This document shows, in pieces, positions 8,859 to 21,500 of a stretch of 64,000 nt of DNA. The notes beneath the pieces were generated by a model. That model was not told where the DNA came from and searched no databases. It saw only the letters and a list, made by a program, of their open reading frames with translations. The stretch lies in NCBI RefSeq assembly GCF_002934065.1, contig NZ_CP018049.1, positions 1,920,501 to 1,984,500 of the forward strand. Reading direction: 5' to 3'. The translations under genes and the position numbers were made by a program. The first letter of the stretch is position 1, and every line of letters starts with the position of its first letter. This DNA comes from Pseudomonas orientalis (GTDB taxonomy: Bacteria; Pseudomonadota; Gammaproteobacteria; Pseudomonadales; Pseudomonadaceae).

Positions 8859-11690
8859 ATGCAAGAAAGCGTGATGCAGCGCATGTGGAACAGCGGCTAT
8901 CTTTCAGGTGGTAACGCTGCCTATGTGGAAGAGCTTTATGAGCTCTACCTGCACGACCCTAACGCTGTGCCAGAAGAATGGCGCACCAAATTTCAGACGT
9001 TGTCTTCAGACGGCAACGCTGCCACCGATGTATCGCATGCTGCGATTCGCGATCATTTCGTGCTGCTGGCAAAGAACCAGCGCCGCGCCCAACCGGTTTC
9101 CGCCGGCAGCGTGAGCAGTGAGCACGAGAAGAAGCAAGTTGAAGTACTGCGACTGATCCAGGCTTACCGGATGCGCGGCCACCAGGCGGCCCAGCTTGAC
9201 CCGCTGGGGCTCTGGCAGCGTCCTGCACCTGCTGACCTGTCGATCAATCATTACGGCTTGACCAATGCCGATCTTGATACGACCTTCCGTGCCGGCGACC
9301 TGTTCATCGGCAAAGAGGAAGCGAGCCTACGCGAAATTCACGAAGCGTTGCAGCAGACATATTGCCGCACCATCGGCGCTGAATTCACGCACATCACCGA
9401 TTCCGAGCAGCGCCAGTGGTTCCAGCATCGCCTGGAAGGCGTGCGTGGTCGTCCGGTATTGTCCGCCGATGTGCGCAGCCACCTGCTTGAGCGCGTGACC
9501 GCCGCTGAAGGTCTCGAAAAATACCTGGGTACCAAATACCCGGGCACCAAGCGTTTCGGCCTGGAAGGCGGCGAAAGCCTGATTCCGATGCTCGACGAAC
9601 TGATCCAGCGTTCCGGTTCCTACGGCACCAAGGAAGTCGTGATCGGCATGGCTCACCGTGGTCGTCTGAACGTATTGGTCAACACCTTCGGCAAGAACCC
9701 GCGCGAGCTGTTCGACGAGTTCGAAGGCAAGAAGAAGGTCGAGCTGGGTTCCGGTGACGTTAAATATCACCAGGGCTTCTCGTCCAACGTGATGACCACC
9801 GGCGGTGAAGTTCACCTGGCCATGGCATTCAACCCATCCCACCTGGAAATCGTTTCCCCGGTGGTCGAGGGGTCGGTGCGTGCGCGCCAGGATCGTCGTA
9901 ACGACGCAACCGGCGAGAAGGTCCTGCCGATTTCCATCCACGGTGACGCGGCATTCGCCGGTCAAGGCGTGGTCCTGGAAACGTTCCAGATGTCGCAGAC
10001 CCGCGGCTTCAAGACCGGCGGCACGGTTCATATCGTCATCAACAATCAGGTTGGCTTCACCATCAGCAACCCGCTGGATGCGCGCTCCACCGAGTACGCC
10101 ACCGACGTTGCCAAGATGATCCAGGCGCCGATCCTGCACGTGAATGGCGATGATCCGGAAGCCGTACTGTTCGTGACCCAACTGGCTGTCGACTACCGCA
10201 TGCAGTTCAAGCGTGACGTGGTCATCGACCTGGTGTGCTACCGCCGTCGCGGTCACAACGAAGCGGACGAGCCAAGCGGCACCCAGCCGTTGATGTACCA
10301 GCAGATCACCAAGCAGCGCACCACCCGTGAGCTGTACGCCGAAAGCCTGACCAAGGCCGGCGTGCTGGATGACGCGCGTGTCCAGGCGAAGATCGACGAA
10401 TACCGCAATGCGCTGGATAACGGCCTGCATGTGGTGAAAAGCCTGGTCAAGGAACCGAACAAAGAGCTGTTCGTTGACTGGCGCCCGTACCTGGGCCACA
10501 CCTGGACTGCGCGCCATGACACCAGCTTCGACTTGAAGACGTTGCAGGAGTTGTCTGCCAAGTTGCTGGAAATCCCTGAAGGGTTTGTGGTTCAGCGCCA
10601 GGTTGCGAAGATCTACGAAGACCGTCAGAAGATGCAAGCCGGCGGCCTGCCGATCAACTGGGGTTACGCCGAAACCATGGCGTACGCGACCCTGGCGTTC
10701 GAAGGTCACCCGATCCGCATGACCGGCCAGGACATCGGCCGCGGTACGTTCTCGCACCGTCATGCCGTATTGCACAACCAGAAAGACGCGGGCACCTACA
10801 TCCCGTTGCAGAACCTGTACGAAGGCCAGCCACGTTTCGACCTGTACGATTCGTTCCTGTCCGAAGAAGCCGTGCTGGCGTTCGAATACGGCTATTCCAC
10901 CACCACGCCTAACGCGCTGGTGATCTGGGAAGCCCAGTTCGGCGACTTCGCCAACGGTGCCCAGGTGGTTATCGACCAGTTCATCACCAGCGGTGAGCAC
11001 AAGTGGGGCCGTCTGTGCGGTCTGACCATGCTGCTGCCACACGGTTATGAAGGTCAGGGCCCCGAGCACTCCTCGGCCCGTCTGGAGCGTTACCTGCAGC
11101 TGTGCGCCGAGCACAACATTCAGGTGTGCGTGCCGACGACCCCGGCGCAGATCTACCACTTGCTGCGTCGCCAGGTGATCCGTCCGCTGCGCAAGCCACT
11201 GGTCGTGCTGACTCCGAAATCGCTGTTGCGTCACAAACTGGCCGTTTCGACCCTGGAAGATCTGGCCGAAGGTTCGTTCCAGACCGTTATTCCGGAAATC
11301 GATACGCTGGACGCCGCCAAGGTCACTCGCCTGATCCTGTGCAGCGGCAAGGTTTATTACGATCTGCTGGAAAAACGCCGCGCCGAAGGCCGCGAAGACA
11401 TCGCCATTGTGCGTATCGAGCAGCTTTACCCGTTCCCGGAAGATGACCTCATGGAGATCATCGCGCCTTACACCAACCTCACCAATGTGGTGTGGTGTCA
11501 GGAAGAACCGATGAACCAGGGCGCCTGGTACAGCAGCCAGCATCATCTGCGTCGCAGCATCGGCAACCACAACAGGGCCCTGGGCCTGGAGTACGCCGGT
11601 CGTGATGCGTCTGCTGCACCTGCCTGTGGTTATGCGTCGATGCACGCCGAGCAGCAGGAAAAACTGCTGCAAGCTGCTTTCACTGTTTAA
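8859..11690 (+). CDS. sucA: 2-oxoglutarate dehydrogenase E1 component SucA
   Basis: A 943-residue thiamine-diphosphate-dependent E1o. It decarboxylates 2-oxoglutarate and transfers the succinyl group to the lipoyl arm of SucB. The N-terminal segment MWNSGYLSGGNAAYVEELY binds the complex core. The ThDP region includes GMAHRGRLNVL and the GDAAF...NNQVGFT segment, and the transketolase-like pyrimidine domain begins around GYAETMAYATLAFEG. Full length compared with 933 residues in E. coli. The ATG at 8859 follows GAGGGTG. It opens the suc half of the TCA operon. Confidence 0.98.
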   Translation: MQESVMQRMWNSGYLSGGNAAYVEELYELYLHDPNAVPEEWRTKFQTLSSDGNAATDVSHAAIRDHFVLLAKNQRRAQPVSAGSVSSEHEKKQVEVLRLIQAYRMRGHQAAQLDPLGLWQRPAPADLSINHYGLTNADLDTTFRAGDLFIGKEEASLREIHEALQQTYCRTIGAEFTHITDSEQRQWFQHRLEGVRGRPVLSADVRSHLLERVTAAEGLEKYLGTKYPGTKRFGLEGGESLIPMLDELIQRSGSYGTKEVVIGMAHRGRLNVLVNTFGKNPRELFDEFEGKKKVELGSGDVKYHQGFSSNVMTTGGEVHLAMAFNPSHLEIVSPVVEGSVRARQDRRNDATGEKVLPISIHGDAAFAGQGVVLETFQMSQTRGFKTGGTVHIVINNQVGFTISNPLDARSTEYATDVAKMIQAPILHVNGDDPEAVLFVTQLAVDYRMQFKRDVVIDLVCYRRRGHNEADEPSGTQPLMYQQITKQRTTRELYAESLTKAGVLDDARVQAKIDEYRNALDNGLHVVKSLVKEPNKELFVDWRPYLGHTWTARHDTSFDLKTLQELSAKLLEIPEGFVVQRQVAKIYEDRQKMQAGGLPINWGYAETMAYATLAFEGHPIRMTGQDIGRGTFSHRHAVLHNQKDAGTYIPLQNLYEGQPRFDLYDSFLSEEAVLAFEYGYSTTTPNALVIWEAQFGDFANGAQVVIDQFITSGEHKWGRLCGLTMLLPHGYEGQGPEHSSARLERYLQLCAEHNIQVCVPTTPAQIYHLLRRQVIRPLRKPLVVLTPKSLLRHKLAVSTLEDLAEGSFQTVIPEIDTLDAAKVTRLILCSGKVYYDLLEKRRAEGREDIAIVRIEQLYPFPEDDLMEIIAPYTNLTNVVWCQEEPMNQGAWYSSQHHLRRSIGNHNRALGLEYAGRDASAAPACGYASMHAEQQEKLLQAAFTV

Positions 11691-11734
11691 CGCCTTCGCG
11701 CTGACTGAAACCGAATTTTAAGGACCTACAGATA

Positions 11735-12955
11735 ATGGCTATCGAAATCAAAGCCCCGTCATTCCCGGAATCGGTTGCCGATGGCACCGTTGCCACCTGG
11801 CACAAGAAACCAGGCGAGGCCGTCAAGCGTGACGACCTGATCGTCGACATCGAGACTGACAAAGTCGTGCTGGAAGTGCTTGCCGAAGCCGACGGCGTGC
11901 TGGGCGCAATCGTGGCCGAAGAGGGCGCTACCGTCCTGTCGAACCAGGTATTGGGCTCGATCGAAGAGGGCAGCGCTGCTGCTCCTGCCGCCGCCGCTGC
12001 ACCGGCTGCCGCTTCCGCACCTGCCGCCGCACCGGCTGCAGGTGGCGAAGACCCAATCGCTGCACCGGCTGCGCGTCAGCTGGCTGAAGAAAACGGCATC
12101 AACCTGGCTTCCATCAAGGGCACCGGCAAAGACGGCCGCGTGACCAAGGAAGACGTGGTTGCCGCAGTTGAAGCCAAGAAAAACGCTCCGGCTGCCGCAC
12201 CTGCCAAGCCAGCTGCGCCTGCTGCCGCTGCGCCTGTGTTTGCCGCTGGCGATCGCACCGAGAAGCGCGTGCCGATGACTCGTGTACGTGCCACTGTGGC
12301 CAAGCGCCTGGTTGAAGCTCAGTCGAACATGGCGATGCTGACCACCTTCAACGAAGTCGACATGACCGAAGTCATGGCCCTGCGTTCGAAGTATAAGGAT
12401 CTGTTCGAGAAGTCCCACAACGGCGTGCGCCTGGGCTTCATGTCGTTCTTCGTGAAAGCGGCCACCGAAGCGCTGAAACGCTTCCCTGCAGTCAATGCTT
12501 CCATCGACGGCGCCGACATCGTCTACCATGGCTATGCAGACATCGGCGTTGCCGTGTCCAGCGACCGTGGCCTGGTGGTTCCGGTGCTGCGTAACGCCGA
12601 GCTGATGAGCCTGGCCGAAATCGAAGGCGGCATCGCCGGCTTCGGCAAGAAAGCCCGTGACGGCAAGCTGACCATCGACGAGATGACCGGCGGTACGTTC
12701 ACCATCACCAACGGTGGTACCTTCGGTTCGATGATGTCGACGCCGATCGTCAACCCACCGCAAGCCGCGATCCTGGGCATGCACAACATCATCCAGCGTC
12801 CAATGGCCATCAACGGCCAGGTCGTGATCCGCCCAATGATGTACCTGGCGCTGTCTTACGATCACCGCCTGATCGATGGTAAAGAAGCCGTGACGTTCCT
12901 GGTGACCATCAAGAACCTGCTGGAAGACCCGGCTCGCCTGCTGCTGGATATCTGA
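11735..12955 (+). CDS. sucB: Dihydrolipoyllysine succinyltransferase (E2o) SucB
   Basis: A 406-residue core subunit of the 2-oxoglutarate dehydrogenase complex. One lipoyl domain (residues 1-77) carries the lipoylated Lys43 in [11 protein letters not shown]. An Ala/Pro-rich flexible linker and the peripheral E1/E3-binding domain (about 110-150, [16 protein letters not shown]) follow. A second Ala/Pro linker leads to the catalytic acyltransferase domain, with the active-site histidine in [18 protein letters not shown] stands ten bases before the ATG. It transfers succinyl groups from lipoamide to CoA. Confidence 0.98.
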   Translation: MAIEIKAPSFPESVADGTVATWHKKPGEAVKRDDLIVDIETDKVVLEVLAEADGVLGAIVAEEGATVLSNQVLGSIEEGSAAAPAAAAAPAAASAPAAAPAAGGEDPIAAPAARQLAEENGINLASIKGTGKDGRVTKEDVVAAVEAKKNAPAAAPAKPAAPAAAAPVFAAGDRTEKRVPMTRVRATVAKRLVEAQSNMAMLTTFNEVDMTEVMALRSKYKDLFEKSHNGVRLGFMSFFVKAATEALKRFPAVNASIDGADIVYHGYADIGVAVSSDRGLVVPVLRNAELMSLAEIEGGIAGFGKKARDGKLTIDEMTGGTFTITNGGTFGSMMSTPIVNPPQAAILGMHNIIQRPMAINGQVVIRPMMYLALSYDHRLIDGKEAVTFLVTIKNLLEDPARLLLDI

Positions 12956-12957
12956 TT

Positions 12958-14491
<1,534 letters not shown>

Positions 14492-14695
14492 GCGAGATAA
14501 TAAGAAACCACGGCGGAGTTGCCCGTCGTGAGCCTTGCGCGCAAGACTCACCGCGGAATATCCGCTGGACGCAGCCTTGTGCAGCTTTACGGGCCATAAG
14601 CCCCGCAGGTTGCGCAAGCAGCAGTCACAGGTGGCGCGGCACTCATAATGAGCGCAGCGCCGAATGCGCAGTACCTAACGAAGACGGTAAAAAGC

Positions 14696-15862
14696 ATGAA
14701 TCTTCACGAGTATCAGGGTAAGCAGCTGTTCGCTGAATACGGCCTGCCAGTTTCCAAGGGCTACGCAGTAGACACCCCGGAAGCAGCAGCAGAAGCTTGC
14801 GACAAAATCGGCGGCAGCGAGTGGGTTGTCAAAGCCCAGGTCCACGCCGGTGGTCGCGGTAAAGCGGGCGGCGTCAAGCTGGTTCGCAGCAAAGAAGACG
14901 CCAAGGCCTTCGCACAGCAGTGGCTGGGCAAGCGTCTGGTGACTTACCAGACTGATGCCAATGGCCAGCCAGTCACCAAGATCCTGGTTGAATCGTGCAC
15001 TGATATCGCTAAAGAGCTGTACCTGGGCGCTGTCGTTGACCGTTCGAGCCGTCGCATCGTGTTCATGGCGTCCACCGAAGGTGGCGTGGACATCGAGAAG
15101 ATCGCTCACGAAACCCCAGAAAAAATTCTGAAGGCCACTATCGATCCACTGGTTGGCGCTCAGCCATTCCAGGGTCGCGAGCTGGCTTTCCAGCTGGGTC
15201 TGGAAGGCAAGCAAGTTGCCCAGTTCGCCAAGATCTTCGTCGGTCTGGCCAAACTGTTCCAGGATCACGATCTGGCCCTGCTGGAAGTGAACCCGCTGGT
15301 GATCAAGGCTGATGGCGATCTGCACTGCCTCGACGCCAAGATCAACATCGACGCCAACGCCATGTACCGTCAGCCAAAGCTGAAGACTTTCCACGATCCG
15401 TCGCAAGACGATCCGCGCGAAGCGCACGCTGCCAAGTTCGAACTGAACTACGTAGCGCTGGAAGGTAACATCGGCTGCATGGTCAACGGTGCCGGCCTGG
15501 CCATGGGTACCATGGACATCGTCAACCTGCATGGCGGCAAGCCAGCCAACTTCCTCGACGTAGGCGGTGGCGCTACCAAGGAACGCGTAACCGAAGCGTT
15601 CAAGATCATCCTGTCCGACTCCAACGTCGCAGCAGTACTGGTCAACATCTTCGGCGGCATCGTTCGTTGCGACATGATTGCCGAAGGCATCATCGGTGCA
15701 GTGAAAGAAGTCGGCGTTAAAATCCCGGTTGTTGTTCGCCTTGAAGGTAACAACGCTGAACTGGGCGCTAAAGTACTGGCAGAAAGCGGTTTGAACATCA
15801 TCGCGGCTACCAGCCTGACCGACGCTGCTCAACAAGTTGTCAAAGCTGCGGAGGGCAAGTAA
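14696..15862 (+). CDS. sucC: Succinyl-CoA synthetase beta subunit SucC
   Basis: A 388-residue ADP-forming beta subunit, the same length as E. coli SucC. The ATP-grasp domain starts [20 protein letters not shown], with the nucleotide-binding loop [19 protein letters not shown]. The C-terminal CoA-ligase domain contains [16 protein letters not shown]. The frame is open 16 codons further upstream, but the ATG at 14696 gives the family's invariant N-terminus. The 204-base gap from lpd shows no terminator with a T-run. The TAATG overlap couples it to sucD. Confidence 0.97.
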   Translation: MNLHEYQGKQLFAEYGLPVSKGYAVDTPEAAAEACDKIGGSEWVVKAQVHAGGRGKAGGVKLVRSKEDAKAFAQQWLGKRLVTYQTDANGQPVTKILVESCTDIAKELYLGAVVDRSSRRIVFMASTEGGVDIEKIAHETPEKILKATIDPLVGAQPFQGRELAFQLGLEGKQVAQFAKIFVGLAKLFQDHDLALLEVNPLVIKADGDLHCLDAKINIDANAMYRQPKLKTFHDPSQDDPREAHAAKFELNYVALEGNIGCMVNGAGLAMGTMDIVNLHGGKPANFLDVGGGATKERVTEAFKIILSDSNVAAVLVNIFGGIVRCDMIAEGIIGAVKEVGVKIPVVVRLEGNNAELGAKVLAESGLNIIAATSLTDAAQQVVKAAEGK

Positions 15863-16743
15863 TGAGCGTCCTGATCAATAAAGACACCAAAGTTATCTGC
15901 CAGGGTATTACCGGTTCGCAAGGTAGTTTCCACACCCAGCAAGCCATCGAGTACGGCACCCAGATGGTTGGCGGCGTAACGCCGGGCAAAGGCGGCACCG
16001 AACACCTGGGCCTGCCAGTGTTCAACACCGTGAAAGAAGCAGTAGAAGCCACTGGCGCCACCGCCAGCGTGATCTACGTTCCAGCACCTTTCTGCAAGGA
16101 CTCGATCCTGGAAGCGGCCTTTGGCGGCATCAAGCTGATCGTGTGCATCACCGAAGGCATTCCTACCCTGGACATGCTGGACGCCAAGGTTAAGTGCGAC
16201 GAACTGGGTATTACCCTGATCGGCCCTAACTGCCCAGGCGTGATCACCCCAGGCGAATGCAAGATCGGCATCATGCCGGGTCACATTCACTTGCCAGGTA
16301 AAGTCGGTATCGTTTCCCGTTCCGGCACCCTGACCTACGAGGCTGTGAAGCAGACCACTGACGCCGGTTTCGGTCAGTCGACTTGCGTCGGCATCGGCGG
16401 TGACCCGATCCCGGGCTCCAACTTCATCGACATCCTGAAGCTGTTCCAGGAAGACCCGAAGACCGAGGCTATCGTGATGATCGGCGAGATCGGCGGTTCG
16501 GCTGAAGAAGAGGCGGCTGCCTACATCAAGGCACACGTGACCAAGCCGGTTGTGTCCTACATCGCTGGTGTGACTGCCCCTGCGGGCAAGCGCATGGGCC
16601 ATGCTGGCGCAATCATCTCCGGCGGTAAGGGCACTGCAGACGAGAAATTCGCTGCGCTGCAAGACGCAGGTGTGAAAACCGTGCGTTCGCTGGCAGACAT
16701 CGGCAAGGCCCTGGCCGAGCTGACCGGTTGGGCCGTCAAGTAA
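15862..16743 (+). CDS. sucD: Succinyl-CoA synthetase alpha subunit SucD
   Basis: A 293-residue alpha subunit that binds CoA and carries the phosphohistidine intermediate. The CoA-binding N-terminal Rossmann domain ([23 protein letters not shown]) is followed by the ligase domain, with the phosphorylated histidine in [16 protein letters not shown]. The start overlaps the sucC stop by one base. The last gene of the TCA operon, followed by a terminator hairpin. Confidence 0.97.
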   Translation: MSVLINKDTKVICQGITGSQGSFHTQQAIEYGTQMVGGVTPGKGGTEHLGLPVFNTVKEAVEATGATASVIYVPAPFCKDSILEAAFGGIKLIVCITEGIPTLDMLDAKVKCDELGITLIGPNCPGVITPGECKIGIMPGHIHLPGKVGIVSRSGTLTYEAVKQTTDAGFGQSTCVGIGGDPIPGSNFIDILKLFQEDPKTEAIVMIGEIGGSAEEEAAAYIKAHVTKPVVSYIAGVTAPAGKRMGHAGAIISGGKGTADEKFAALQDAGVKTVRSLADIGKALAELTGWAVK

Positions 16744-16771
16744 GCCTCGCGCTTAGCTGACGCTTCACCCC

Positions 16772-16806
16772 CACAAAGGCCACCTTCGGGTGGCCTTTGT
16801 GCATTC
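16772..16806 (+). terminator. Terminator of the sdh-suc operon
   Basis: A long perfect stem, CACAAAGGCCACC / GGTGGCCTTTGTG, with a TTCG-type loop, 28 bases after the sucD stop. The T-run after the stem is weak, but the second arm itself ends in CTTTGTG. Confidence 0.75.
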
Positions 16807-16842
16807 TGGGCTCAGCAACGTATCTGAGGTTGGTAGAGATCC

Positions 16843-16938
16843 AAATGTGGGAGGGGGCTTGCCCCCGATAGCGGGGTGTCGGTCATGATGATGTGACTGA
16901 ACCACCGCTATCGGGGGCAAGCCCCCTCCCACATTTGA
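16843..16938. repeat. REP doublet (REPIN), family A
   Basis: Two inverted family-A REP palindromes, each extended by matching flanks (AAATG...GATAGCGG and CCGCTATC...CATTT), after the sucD terminator. The outer and inner arms pair over a longer length than in the other copies. The rest of the 434-base gap before brnQ contains no recognisable gene. Confidence 0.9.
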
Positions 16939-17177
16939 TTGCATTGTCAGATTAAGTATGAAAACGCGACATTTGAATGTCGCTTATCGGACAGTACGCC
17001 CCGCAACAGTGCGTTTGTCAGTCTAATTCTGTACTCTAGCCGCCTCTTTATGCGCCCGTATCCCAAAAGGAAGCTGCGCGCCAGACCGGTCGGCCTCTAT
17101 AAGGGCCGGCAGTATTTCCCTCATCCACAGGGAATCCCCCTCTAAATTCCGATTCAGTAGTGTGGTATTTCCTCAAA

Positions 17178-18491
17178 ATGAAAGTGTTGAAAAGCCAGGA
17201 TATCCTGGCGTTGGGCTTTATGACGTTTGCCCTGTTCGTGGGCGCCGGCAACATCATCTTCCCGCCTATCGTTGGTTTGCAGTCCGGGCCTCATGTGTGG
17301 ATGGCGGCCCTGGGGTTCCTGATTACGGCAGTCGGCCTGCCGGTCGTCACCGTGATCGCGTTGGCCAAGGTCGGCGGCGGCATGGATGCGTTGAGCAGCC
17401 CGATCGGCAAGATCGCCGGTGGCCTGCTGGCGGCGGCGGCGTACCTGGCGGTAGGGCCGCTGTTCGCCACGCCGCGCACGGCCACCGTCTCGTTCGAAGT
17501 GGGCCTGGCGCCGCTGACCGGGGAAAGCCCGCTGGCGCTGTTCCTCTACAGTTCGGTGTACTTCCTGGTGGTGTTCTTTGTCTCCCTGTATCCGGGTCGA
17601 CTGTTGGATACCGTCGGCCGTTTTCTCGCGCCGCTTAAGATCATCGCGTTGGCCATCCTCGGCGTTGCCGCGTTTGCCTTGCCGGCCGGTGAGGTCGGTG
17701 TCGCCACGCCGGAATACGTCGCTGCGCCGTTCTCCCAGGGCTTTATCAATGGCTACCTGACCATGGATACCCTCGGCGCGCTGGTATTTGGCATCGTCAT
17801 CGTCAACGCGATTCGCTCCCGTGGCGTTGAGTCGCCCAAGCTGATCACGCGTTACGCGATCATTGCCGGGCTGATTGCCGGTGTGGGCCTGGCGCTGGTG
17901 TATGTCAGCCTGTTCCGTCTGGGTTCAGGCAGCCATGCGGTGGCCGCTGGTGCCAGTAACGGTGCTGCGGTGCTGCATGCGTATGTACAACATACCTTCG
18001 GTTCCCTGGGCAGCGGCTTCCTCGCTGTGCTGATCTCCCTGGCGTGCCTGGTGACCGCCGTGGGCCTGACCTGTGCCTGTGCCGAGTACTTCAGCAAAAT
18101 CCTGCCGCTGTCCTACAAGACCCTGGTAGTGATCCTGGCGCTGTTCTCGCTGTTTGTGTCCAACCTGGGCCTGACCAAGCTGATCGCGTTCTCCATTCCG
18201 GTGCTTACTGCGATCTACCCGCCGTGCATCGTGTTGGTGGCGTTGAGCTTCTGTAAGGATTTCTGGCAGGAACAGGGGCGTATCGTCGGTCCGGTGATGC
18301 TGGTGTCATTCATCTTTGGTTGCATTGATGCACTCAAGGGGGCGGGCCTGGCGGATTGGATGCCAGCGCAGTTGATGCATCTGCCGCTGAGCGAGCAAGG
18401 CCTGGCGTGGCTGGTGCCGTCGGTGATGATGCTGGTGGTCGCTGTCGTGGTTGACCGCGTGCTCGGTAAGCGTAGCGAAGCCATCGCTTAA
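17178..18491 (+). CDS. brnQ: Branched-chain amino acid:cation symporter BrnQ
   Basis: A 437-residue LIV-II family transporter (BrnQ/BraB/BraZ). It imports leucine, isoleucine and valine with a cation across the inner membrane. About twelve hydrophobic helices are visible. The family's N-terminal motif [20 protein letters not shown] and the glycine-rich [19 protein letters not shown] segment are present. The ATG at 17178 ([13 protein letters not shown]) is preferred over the GTG six codons upstream. A terminator follows immediately, separating it from the convergent toxin-like gene. Confidence 0.93.
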   Translation: MKVLKSQDILALGFMTFALFVGAGNIIFPPIVGLQSGPHVWMAALGFLITAVGLPVVTVIALAKVGGGMDALSSPIGKIAGGLLAAAAYLAVGPLFATPRTATVSFEVGLAPLTGESPLALFLYSSVYFLVVFFVSLYPGRLLDTVGRFLAPLKIIALAILGVAAFALPAGEVGVATPEYVAAPFSQGFINGYLTMDTLGALVFGIVIVNAIRSRGVESPKLITRYAIIAGLIAGVGLALVYVSLFRLGSGSHAVAAGASNGAAVLHAYVQHTFGSLGSGFLAVLISLACLVTAVGLTCACAEYFSKILPLSYKTLVVILALFSLFVSNLGLTKLIAFSIPVLTAIYPPCIVLVALSFCKDFWQEQGRIVGPVMLVSFIFGCIDALKGAGLADWMPAQLMHLPLSEQGLAWLVPSVMMLVVAVVVDRVLGKRSEAIA

Positions 18492-18516
18492 GATTTTTGT
18501 TCGTACGCTGTAACCA

Positions 18517-18555
18517 GGAATGCCCCGTATCAGCCGATACGGGGCATTTTTATTC
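18517..18555 (+). terminator. Rho-independent terminator of brnQ
   Basis: The stem AATGCCCCGTATC / GATACGGGGCATT with an AGCC loop runs into TTTTATT. The symmetric A/T flanks mean it can also act on the minus strand, though the convergent gene ends beyond it. Confidence 0.9.
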
Positions 18556-18583
18556 AGGGCAGAACAGTCGCCTGTTGCCGGCC

Positions 18584-21500
18584 CTAGTCTTTGGCGAAGT
18601 CAATGATCCACTTCTTCATCGCGTCATCCACCGTGCCGGCGCCTCCTTCAACCAACGTGTAGCTACCATCAGCCATAACATCAACACCCGAGGCCCCGGC
18701 CATTTCGAAGGACACTCCCTCGGTGCTGATCAAATCCAGCAGCGGTTGCCGGCCACTGCTGTCTGTTTGGCTCAAGGTTGTTGCCAGGCCGATTTTGGAT
18801 TCAGAAAGGGATCCGCCGACCAGTATTACTTTGTCACCGCTTTTCAATGAGGCTTGTAGTTCTCTTACTGCATCAAAGCCCTTGCGGCCGTTCAAGGGGG
18901 CTTCCAGATTGCTGCCCTGCAAGTGCATCAGTGTACGGGTGTTGTAGGTTTTGCCATTCCAGCCTGACAACACAGCGAGCGCTGAACAGTCCGAGAGGCC
19001 GCGAGTGGATAGGGTGGATTCGCCTCCCTGGATAGTTTTCGACATACCCATTTCCACCGACGTTGCAGGCACGGGCACAGCAGAGCGTCCAATGATTTTC
19101 CTTAGCTGGTCCGGTAGCTTGAGCCCTCCCGGCAAACCGATGGGTGCCCACTCGCCATTCCCTTTGCTCAGCAGCGTGGCCACTCGTTGTCCCGTCTGCG
19201 GATTTACAACGTTTACATACCCCGATTCGAATTTAAATGCCGGGCTTACCTCATAGGGCCTGTTGATCCCTGAGTTATCGGTGTAACGAATCAGCCATTT
19301 GCCGGCAATCTGCTGCGGCCCAGTGGCGCGCACGGGGATCGCTGCCAGTAGCTGATTATCCAGCGCATGAGCGCAGAGATCCCCACGGTTTAACGTCTGT
19401 ACAGTGTGGGCCGCGGTTGGCGATTGGATCGGGATGCGTGAGGGGAGGCCCTCCGATAACGTAACCGGAACCGGCGCGAGGTGATGGCTTGGGGCACCAG
19501 CAGTAGCTGGCGAGATTGCCAGGCGCTGTTGGGGCGTGTGCGCAGGGGCTCTGAATACCGGGCGCAACCGGGTCCTTCTGAGTAAAGGAATACCCGACGC
19601 GGCCATGGCGAAGTCGGTGTACACCGCGCCCCATTGCCCCGGTTGGGTGAGGAGCCTGGGCAGGCTTCGTCCGGATGCACGCAAGGCCCTTAACGTAGCC
19701 TTGGAGACTCTGGTGAGGGCTGAAATACCGGGGTTGACCGCGCTCAGGCTCAGCAACAGTTGGGACATATCTGCGGCGAACATCAGCTTGTTGACCGTGG
19801 AACGGGCCGATACATCTGCGCTGGTGGTCATCTGAACCAGGGCTCTTGCTCTGAGCAACTCCAGCTCCTGCATGTATAGGCTGTCACTGGTGCTCCCTTT
19901 GATTGGCTTTAGCCTGATGCCCGCTTCATGATCGGCTGCGAATGCCTTGAGCCATCTGCTGATCCCAGGCAAAAACAGGTCGTCGTAAATACCATACCGA
20001 TCAGCCGGTGATATCCGTTGGTCCATGTAGGTTTTCCACTGGGCAGTGTTGAGCAGCTCGTTAAGTTGATCCTCGTCCACAATCTCTCTGAAAGGGCGTC
20101 CGTCGGGAGCATCCGGGCTGTACAGGACAAGGGAGGGGTGGTTGGTCGGTTTGATGACCAGCATGCCTTGGACGGGTTTGCCGTCCACGGCCACGCTGTG
20201 CGAGACGATAGACGCACCCTTCACCATTGGCCAGGTGGTGGAATCGTCATGCTCAAGTGTTGCTTTGATCCACTGTTCGGCGATCTTTTGCTTGTTCAGG
20301 TAGGCGTCGGGATCCAGGCTGGTGATGAACGCGTCCTTGGCCATCCTTGCCTTTTGAAGTTCTTTCCAGGCGTTGGGTAGCGCTCTAGCTTCGTCGGAAG
20401 TGGCGGTGGGGCTGAGTTTTTCATCCAGTAGATTAAGGTATTGGCCGCCCACATCGGTTTGACTGATCAGCTCCTCAAGGAAGGTTTTATCCAATGTCAG
20501 CAGGTAGTTTGCGTTGGCATCGACCACCCGAGCGGTCCAGGTGCTCGTCAGCGAGTTATCCTTCCATGGCGCTGTGTTCATTAGGGCCATTTCGGTCAGC
20601 GACGTGTTGTCGATCTTCGGCTTTGGGGCGTTTTGGGTGCCTGACAAGCCGCTATTGCCCGGCGGCTGTGTTGTTATCTGAACCATCACGTTGTCAGGGT
20701 CTATTTGCGCATTCGGGTAGCGGTCCTGCAGTTTGACTTTCAACGCCTGGGCCAGTAACTGTTTGGCGAAAGTGTTCAGGGAAGGGATGCTTCTCAATAA
20801 TGGTTGCAAGTGCGCAAGGCTTTTGTGTTCCGCTTCGTCCAGTTCCCTGTAGGTCGTTTCTTGTTCGAGGGTCAGTTCCTTGAGCCATTGCGGCTGCAGC
20901 TTGTTGTTCAGCTGTTCATTGCGTGCGAGCAGAGCGTTACTGCCGTCGAAATGCAGTGAAAGATCCGCCGCATCATTGACGGATGCGACAGTTTCGGCAG
21001 AAAGCAGCGAGGGTGTACGAGCGGATTGCGTGGCAGTCTGCGCTTCGGCGAAGCCGTACTGCATGGCGTCATTGACCTCGTCCGCCTGGCGCTGCAACAA
21101 CTGGGAAAGGGTCTGCGCCACGACGTCGCCGGTGACGGGAGCGAACCCCAGCAGTAAGTCATCGCCCCATTGAGGGGCGCGACTGTGTTCTACCGACACC
21201 GGCAAACTTTTGAGTAGTTGGTTGGCCTTCTCGCCGCCGTTATTGATCCTCTGCATCAGTTCTTCGCGGGCGTCGCCGGCGCTCGCGAACTCCTCAAAAC
21301 CTTCTCCGGGGGTATACAGCACCACAGGTCCAGTGGTGTCATCCAGTCCGATGCTTCTGGTGTCACTGGCGGTATAAGGCGCCTCGGCCGACGACCCGTC
21401 ACTGCGGGTGATAAGAAAGCAACCGGCTAAAAGGGCACCGTTGGCGGAGTTGTCATCTATTCGGATGGGATACACCCCGGGACGGTCCCCAGCGGAAAGT

